Positions 60,423 to 64,000 of a stretch of 64,000 bases of DNA are shown one piece after another. Positions within the stretch are counted from its first letter, which is position 1, and every line of letters starts with the position of its first letter. This DNA is from Halalkalirubrum salinum (lineage in GTDB: Archaea; Halobacteriota; Halobacteria; Halobacteriales; Haloferacaceae). The DNA is taken from positions 75,247 through 139,246 of the forward strand of contig NZ_SRSG01000059.1 of NCBI RefSeq assembly GCF_005543295.1, in the 5' to 3' direction. A program made the position numbers and the translations under genes. The notes beneath the pieces were generated by a model. The model was given only the letters and a program-made list of their open reading frames with translations. It searched no databases and was not told where the DNA came from.

Positions 60423-60626
60423 ATGGACGTAGATCGGGAGTATCTTCGGCAGATCGCCTTTTCTCTCGCCGCGGTCGTGCTCTTTTTTGCCGTACTGTTG
60501 GCTATTGGTTCCGCGGAGAACACGACAAACGGGCTCACTCCCGACGGTGCGATCGCCGTTGTCGGCGCGATAACCGGATTCATTATCATTATGGCCGCGA
60601 TCGGGCTGTTCCTCGCGAAAAAGTGA
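60423..60626 (+). CDS. Small two-helix membrane protein of unknown function
   Basis: A 67-residue protein with a short charged N-terminus (MDVDREYLRQ) and two hydrophobic helices (about residues 11-29 and 40-60), the second ending in FLAKK. It resembles conserved haloarchaeal short membrane proteins with no known role. The ATG at 60423 is chosen because the longer frame adds only nine non-conserved residues. Confidence 0.62.
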   Translation: MDVDREYLRQIAFSLAAVVLFFAVLLAIGSAENTTNGLTPDGAIAVVGAITGFIIIMAAIGLFLAKK

Positions 60627-60757
60627 GCACTGGGGTCGATTGTCAGCGTTCGGTTGCTGATTGCGTTTGAGATCATTCTCTCCAACACTGCGGTTCAATA
60701 CACAGTCGTGTCCACTGGCGGGCACACTTATGTATTTCAATGAATTACATTGTATAC

Positions 60758-61060
60758 ATGGCGTCGATCAGTGCGCGGGTTCCCGACGACGACGAAGACG
60801 AACTTGAGGCAGTCAGTGAACTCTTGGACGAAGACAAGAGTACAATCATCCGCAAAGCACTCGCTGAGGGCCTGAAATCGATTCGCCGACGCGTTGCTAT
60901 CGAACGGTATCAGAGTGGGGAGATTTCGGTCAACGAAGCTGCCCGGCTTGCCAACGTGAGCCTCGCAGAGTGGCTCGAGATCGCTCGTGAGCACAACCTT
61001 ACGACCCAGCTCTCTCCGGAGGACCTCGAATTCGATGCTGCGGCTGCGCATGAGCTATGA
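60758..61060 (+). CDS. UPF0175-type antitoxin with RHH-like N-terminus
   Basis: A 100-residue protein. Residues 1-45 (SISARVPDDDEDELEAVSELLDEDKSTIIRKALAEGL) resemble a ribbon-helix-helix domain. Residues about 47-85 (RRVAIERYQSGEISVNEAARLANVSLAEWLEIAREHNL) are a UPF0175 helix-turn-helix. This type is commonly the antitoxin partner of PIN-domain toxins. CTTATGTATT at about 60727-60736 fits as TATA for the ATG at 60758. Its stop overlaps the ATG of the PIN gene. Confidence 0.85.
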   Translation: MASISARVPDDDEDELEAVSELLDEDKSTIIRKALAEGLKSIRRRVAIERYQSGEISVNEAARLANVSLAEWLEIAREHNLTTQLSPEDLEFDAAAAHEL

Positions 61061-61590
61061 CGCGCATTTTTTGTGATGCCACGGCGCTCATTGCGCTCGG
61101 CGCGATCGGCGAACTCGAGCACCTCACCAGCTTTTCTGGGACGCTTGTTGTCCTTCAAGCAGTCAAAAACGAGGTGACGACAGAACCCGCCAACACAAAT
61201 CTCAGTCACTTTGGTGAGACAGACGATATCGAGACGGCAGATCCGCGTATTCACGATCGGCTGGAGCAAGCCAAAACGGTCCTTGCTGAAACAGATGAGA
61301 ATGGTGATGTGTTTCTCATTGCTGCGGTTCTCGCTTACAGGGCCGAGGATCGTCCGGTCGGTATCATCTCTGACGATCGGCGTGTTCGGACTACTGCTCG
61401 CGGTCTCGGTGCAACCGTAACGGGCACGATTGGGGTCGTCGTCAGGGCCGTAAAAGAAGGACTGCCTCGAGAGCAAGCGTACACACTCGTCGATCGAATT
61501 GACTCACACGGTCTTCACATGACCGGCAGTCTTCGAGCGAAGGCGTACGAACTCATCGATGCGGCTGCTGAGACAAGATCGATCGAGTAA
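61057..61590 (+). CDS. PIN-like (DUF3368-type) putative toxin nuclease
   Basis: A 177-residue protein with a PIN-like fold: the first acid in IFCDATALIALGAIGELEHL, a middle acidic site (ENGDVFLIAAVLAYR) and a distal SDDRRVRTTARGLGATVTGTIGVVVRAVKEGL. Such DUF3368-type proteins are toxins of TA pairs and are predicted RNases. The start overlaps the antitoxin's stop (ATGA), so the pair is translationally coupled. Confidence 0.85.
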   Translation: MTRIFCDATALIALGAIGELEHLTSFSGTLVVLQAVKNEVTTEPANTNLSHFGETDDIETADPRIHDRLEQAKTVLAETDENGDVFLIAAVLAYRAEDRPVGIISDDRRVRTTARGLGATVTGTIGVVVRAVKEGLPREQAYTLVDRIDSHGLHMTGSLRAKAYELIDAAAETRSIE

Positions 61591-61616
61591 CCACCACTGT
61601 CCGGAGCGCGTGTCAG

Positions 61617-62747
61617 TTACGCGTTCGCTTCCCGCCAGTCGGTCACCGAATCGCCCCGCTCGTCGAGCTGTCGTTTGTAGTAGGTGAGCGGATCGCCAGC
61701 AACCGTCCAGTGGTCGTCTTCGTTGTGACACAGCCCGTACGCTGCGAGGGTCTCACAGGTCGGCGGAGGGTACTGTGTGCCGCGATTGTCGGCCAGATAC
61801 TCCGTTTGGTAGCGAATGCCCTCCGGCTCAAGCGAGGCATCCGCACAGAAGGCGACGATCTCGTCGGGGTCCATCCCGATCCCGGTGAGAAACGCCATCA
61901 GTGAGAAACTCTCGAAGGGCTCCAGCTGGGTACCTGCTTCGGCCTTCTGCAGCAGATTTTCGACACAGGGTGGAAATAGCTCGCGGGCAACAAAGTCGAT
62001 TTCTTCGATGGTCGTTCGCTGCGACAACAGCCGTTCGATGTCGGAGAGCTCATCCGACAGGGCGGTGGCGATCGGGTCCTCACGGGAGAGTCCCTCGAAT
62101 GGTAGCCCTTCGGCGACTCGCTGGGCGATCGCCTCTCGAAGCAGCCGGTTCAGTCCCGTGCGCTGGACGCGAACCCGGCCGTCCCACACTTCGCGGTTGA
62201 CGAGTTTCCAGCTTGGCCGCCACTCCGCGGACGTGAGCTTGAGGTACGGCCCAAGATCGATCCAGAACTGATCGCTCTCGCGGGCGCGAGTCGTGTCGAC
62301 TTCGCCACGCTGTCTCCCGGCTCCTTCGTGGCTTCGATCGGGCGTCACTGCCGCTGAGAGGTCGAGTTCGGCCAACAGGCGATCCCGGTCGAGACGGTCG
62401 GTATCGGTGCTGCGGAGGTCATCGTCTCCGGCCGCGAGATCAGCTTCGAGCCGCTCGATCGCGGTTTTGGCCTCTGCTTGGGCGTACTTGTCGATCGCCG
62501 GGCTCGAATCGACGAGCGAGACGAGGATGCGGGCGATCGGGTACGACAGCAGCTCCTGTGTTTCGGTCCAGTCCTCTGGCGTCTCGGAGGCTGCCGTGCC
62601 CTCGAGCAGCGCGCGTTTGACCCGCTCGTGGGCGCGATCGACGGCCGGATCTGCGGAGTTGACGAGCGTGCCGAGATCGACATCGGCCGATCGAACCGCC
62701 TCCCGAGCCGCCTCGAAGAACGGGTAGCGGGCGAAGAGCGGGCGCAT
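61617..62747 (-). CDS. priL: DNA primase large subunit PriL
   Basis: A 376-residue protein. The N-terminus (MRPLFARYPFFEAAREAV) and the tract LGPYLKLTSAEWRPSWKLVNREVWDGRVRV are typical. The C-terminal domain has four conserved Cys for the [4Fe-4S] cluster (LFPPC, VAFC, PPTC, YGLC, about residues 255-350), with YQTEYLADNRGTQYPPP between. With PriS it primes replication; PriS is not in the window. Confidence 0.95.
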   Translation of the reverse strand: MRPLFARYPFFEAAREAVRSADVDLGTLVNSADPAVDRAHERVKRALLEGTAASETPEDWTETQELLSYPIARILVSLVDSSPAIDKYAQAEAKTAIERLEADLAAGDDDLRSTDTDRLDRDRLLAELDLSAAVTPDRSHEGAGRQRGEVDTTRARESDQFWIDLGPYLKLTSAEWRPSWKLVNREVWDGRVRVQRTGLNRLLREAIAQRVAEGLPFEGLSREDPIATALSDELSDIERLLSQRTTIEEIDFVARELFPPCVENLLQKAEAGTQLEPFESFSLMAFLTGIGMDPDEIVAFCADASLEPEGIRYQTEYLADNRGTQYPPPTCETLAAYGLCHNEDDHWTVAGDPLTYYKRQLDERGDSVTDWREANA

Positions 62748-62870
62748 GTACGCACATCTGCGGGGGACTCGAATAAGCCCGACGGTCCGTCTCGGATACC
62801 TCCGAGCGGTTCGTTGCCGGTCGACGCTGAACCGGACAACTCTTTAGAACCGGACGAATAGGGGCGTATC

Positions 62871-63461
62871 GTGCCGCGCTTTCAGTACCCTTGCCCTGGC
62901 TGTCGGACGACAAACAGCCTCCACGACGCCGACTGTCGCTTCGAGGGGACGCCGTGGCCCGAGATCGAGAAGGCCTACACGGACATTATTGCCGTGCTCA
63001 CGACCGGTGAGTGTACGGAATCGACGCTGCGATCCACGACCCACGGCGACTGGAGCGACAGACATACCGGCGCGCTCGAGACGCTCAAGCGCGATCGACG
63101 CGTCGACCAGGACGACGACGGGACGCTCCGGCTGTTGACTGCCGCTGAGTACAAAGAGCTCGTTTCGGAGCCGACGATCGAACCCATGCGGACGATCTAC
63201 GAACGCGGCAGCGTTCCCGGTTGTCACGACCACGCGGTCTTTGCGATGATTGCGTGGTACGAGATGGTCGGACTCTCTTGGCGAGAAACTCGCGAGAACG
63301 TGATCGACTGGCTGCATTCCAGCGGGACGTGGGCCCGCGGCGGCTTCGAAGAATCCTCTCCTGGCGAACTCGTCGACACCAAACGGCACGTCTACGAGTC
63401 CGGCTACGGGTGGAAGCAGGCCGCTCAAGAGGCGAAAGCGGTCATCGATCGATCGCGGTAA
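62871..63461 (+). CDS. Conserved protein with N-terminal zinc-like motif, unknown function
   Basis: A 196-residue protein. The N-terminus has CPGC and a further Cys (YPCPGCRTTNSLHDADCRFEG), suggestive of a zinc site. The middle (ECTESTLRSTTHGDWSDRHTGALETLKRDRRVDQDDDGTLRLL) looks like a winged helix. The rest is a helical domain with HDHAVFAMIAWYEMVGLSWRETRENVIDWLHSSG. I do not recognise the family. The GTG at 62871 gives the only reasonable start. It is divergent from priL. Confidence 0.72.
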   Translation: MPRFQYPCPGCRTTNSLHDADCRFEGTPWPEIEKAYTDIIAVLTTGECTESTLRSTTHGDWSDRHTGALETLKRDRRVDQDDDGTLRLLTAAEYKELVSEPTIEPMRTIYERGSVPGCHDHAVFAMIAWYEMVGLSWRETRENVIDWLHSSGTWARGGFEESSPGELVDTKRHVYESGYGWKQAAQEAKAVIDRSR

Positions 63462-63552
63462 GAGCCCTCAGTGGTCGGGTAGGATACAAATACTTGCTGC
63501 AGGTTAGTTGTCGCGCCCTATTCGAAGTTTGGCGACCGCAGTGTCCTAAAAC

Positions 63553-63571
63553 GATCGTCAAAACGACGATC
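63553..63571 (-). terminator. Stem-loop overlapping the pilin gene stop codon
   Basis: GATCGTC (63553-63559) and GACGATC (63565-63571) form a perfect 7-bp stem around a five-base AAAAC loop. On the minus strand it overlaps the pilin TGA and is followed by GTTTTAGG, so it could act as a short terminator or 3' end stabiliser. Confidence 0.45.
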
Positions 63572-64000
63572 AGTTGTCGTTCTCGATGTCGATCGAACGC
63601 AACGTGGTGGAGCGATCGCCGTCATCGTAGATGAGGCTGACTGTCCCAGATGCACCAGTGGTTTTGAAGGTAACCGTGTTACCCGCGCTTAGTGATCCGT
63701 TGACCTGCCACCGTCCGTCTTCGTCAGCGACATCGTCACCGGGGTCGTCGACAGCACTGACATCACCGCTCAGCACGATGTACGCAGTCCCGTTCGAGAT
63801 CTCGTCACCGCTGCGGTGTGTGAACGTCGTCGTGTTCGCGTCGCTGTCGTGTTCGGCGTCGAACGACGCGCTCGGCGTCGTATCGCCGATTCCTTCGCCA
63901 AGCCCGATCACGAACGTCCCGATGACGGCCGCGAGGATGACGGTAATCGCAACCATCAGGATAACACCGATGACCGGCGAGACAGCTCGTTCTTCAGCGA
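63570..64000 (-). CDS. Archaeal type IV pilin (N-terminus cut by the window edge)
   Basis: The minus-strand frame is open to the right edge and ends at a TGA (63572-63570). It carries the class III signal region of archaeal pilins: EERAVSPVIGVILMVAITVILAAVIG, with a likely PibD cleavage site just before the VSPVIG hydrophobic helix. The soluble part is about 110 residues, beta-rich and acidic with NGT sequons. It begins outside the window. Such PilA-like proteins form adhesion pili. Confidence 0.85.
   Translation of the reverse strand, partial: AEERAVSPVIGVILMVAITVILAAVIGTFVIGLGEGIGDTTPSASFDAEHDSDANTTTFTHRSGDEISNGTAYIVLSGDVSAVDDPGDDVADEDGRWQVNGSLSAGNTVTFKTTGASGTVSLIYDDGDRSTTLRSIDIENDN

Noticed and set aside
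1-64000. Replication origin
   Set aside because: Several replication genes are present, but no orc1/cdc6 gene, origin repeat cluster or long AT-rich unwinding element was seen.

Overview
This window is chromosomal DNA of a haloarchaeon (class Halobacteria). The evidence is the very acidic proteome, the high G+C content (roughly 60% by eye), promoters with TATA elements about 25-30 nt upstream of leaderless ATG/GTG starts, and a set of typical haloarchaeal genes. These include a SAMP2 ubiquitin-like modifier, rpa3-rpap3, Tfx, the glnA/lrp pair, PssD, a HalOD1 protein, a thermosome and a fused HdrDE-like oxidoreductase. I cannot name the genus from sequence alone. The palindrome CGATCG is strikingly frequent throughout.

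Layout. Positions 1-7.1 kb: a molybdate/sulfate-type transporter, samp2 divergent from the clamp-loader small subunit, a phosphodiesterase, a PiT phosphate transporter, a CNNM/CorC-type membrane protein and a coupled glutaredoxin/peroxiredoxin-like pair. 7.1-12.1 kb: sua5, a stand-alone Cas4-like protein, Cmi4, a DUF4870 protein and the biotin uptake operon bioYMN. 12.1-20.5 kb: a 734-residue membrane Fe-S oxidoreductase, Tfx, a TRAM protein, trm1, and YihY and PAP2 membrane proteins. 20.5-34 kb: glnA/lrp, an aminopeptidase, threonine aldolase, a GAF/PAS histidine kinase, alaS, a nucleophile-less alpha/beta hydrolase and several membrane proteins. 34-38 kb: a GATase, a ferredoxin, rpa3-rpap3, an RHH protein and a DUF5814 protein. 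38-40.3 kb is a small AT-richer accessory pocket: tRNA-His, a mosaic zinc-module HNH endonuclease, a winged-helix/HalOD1 gene pair and a tiny ORF. 40.3-51 kb: an M50 protease, a cupin, an Hel308-like helicase, a thermosome subunit, a KH protein, a lipoprotein, an alcohol dehydrogenase, a second GATase and an exported ferritin-like protein. 51-64 kb: rio1, a wHTH/TumE-like pair, aIF1A, tyrS, a DUF460 protein, a response regulator, RNase Z, rfcC, pssD, a UPF0175/PIN toxin-antitoxin pair, priL and the 5'-truncated end of a type IV pilin gene.

Information processing is strongly represented: two clamp-loader subunits, RPA3, primase large subunit, two aminoacyl-tRNA synthetases, Trm1, Sua5, aIF1A, RIO1 and RNase Z. 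No orc1/cdc6 gene or replication origin was seen.

The most unusual pattern is a set of short tandem arrays, each with its own unrelated unit of 15-38 bp. In at least five of them the first unit contains the last codons and/or the stop codon of the adjacent gene (sua5, tfx, trm1, a small membrane protein, a lipoprotein), so the arrays look like repeated copying of gene 3' ends into the intergenic space. Other points of note are two divergent gene pairs that appear to share one bidirectional TATA element, several enzymes that have lost catalytic residues, and an HNH gene whose two halves differ sharply in base composition.
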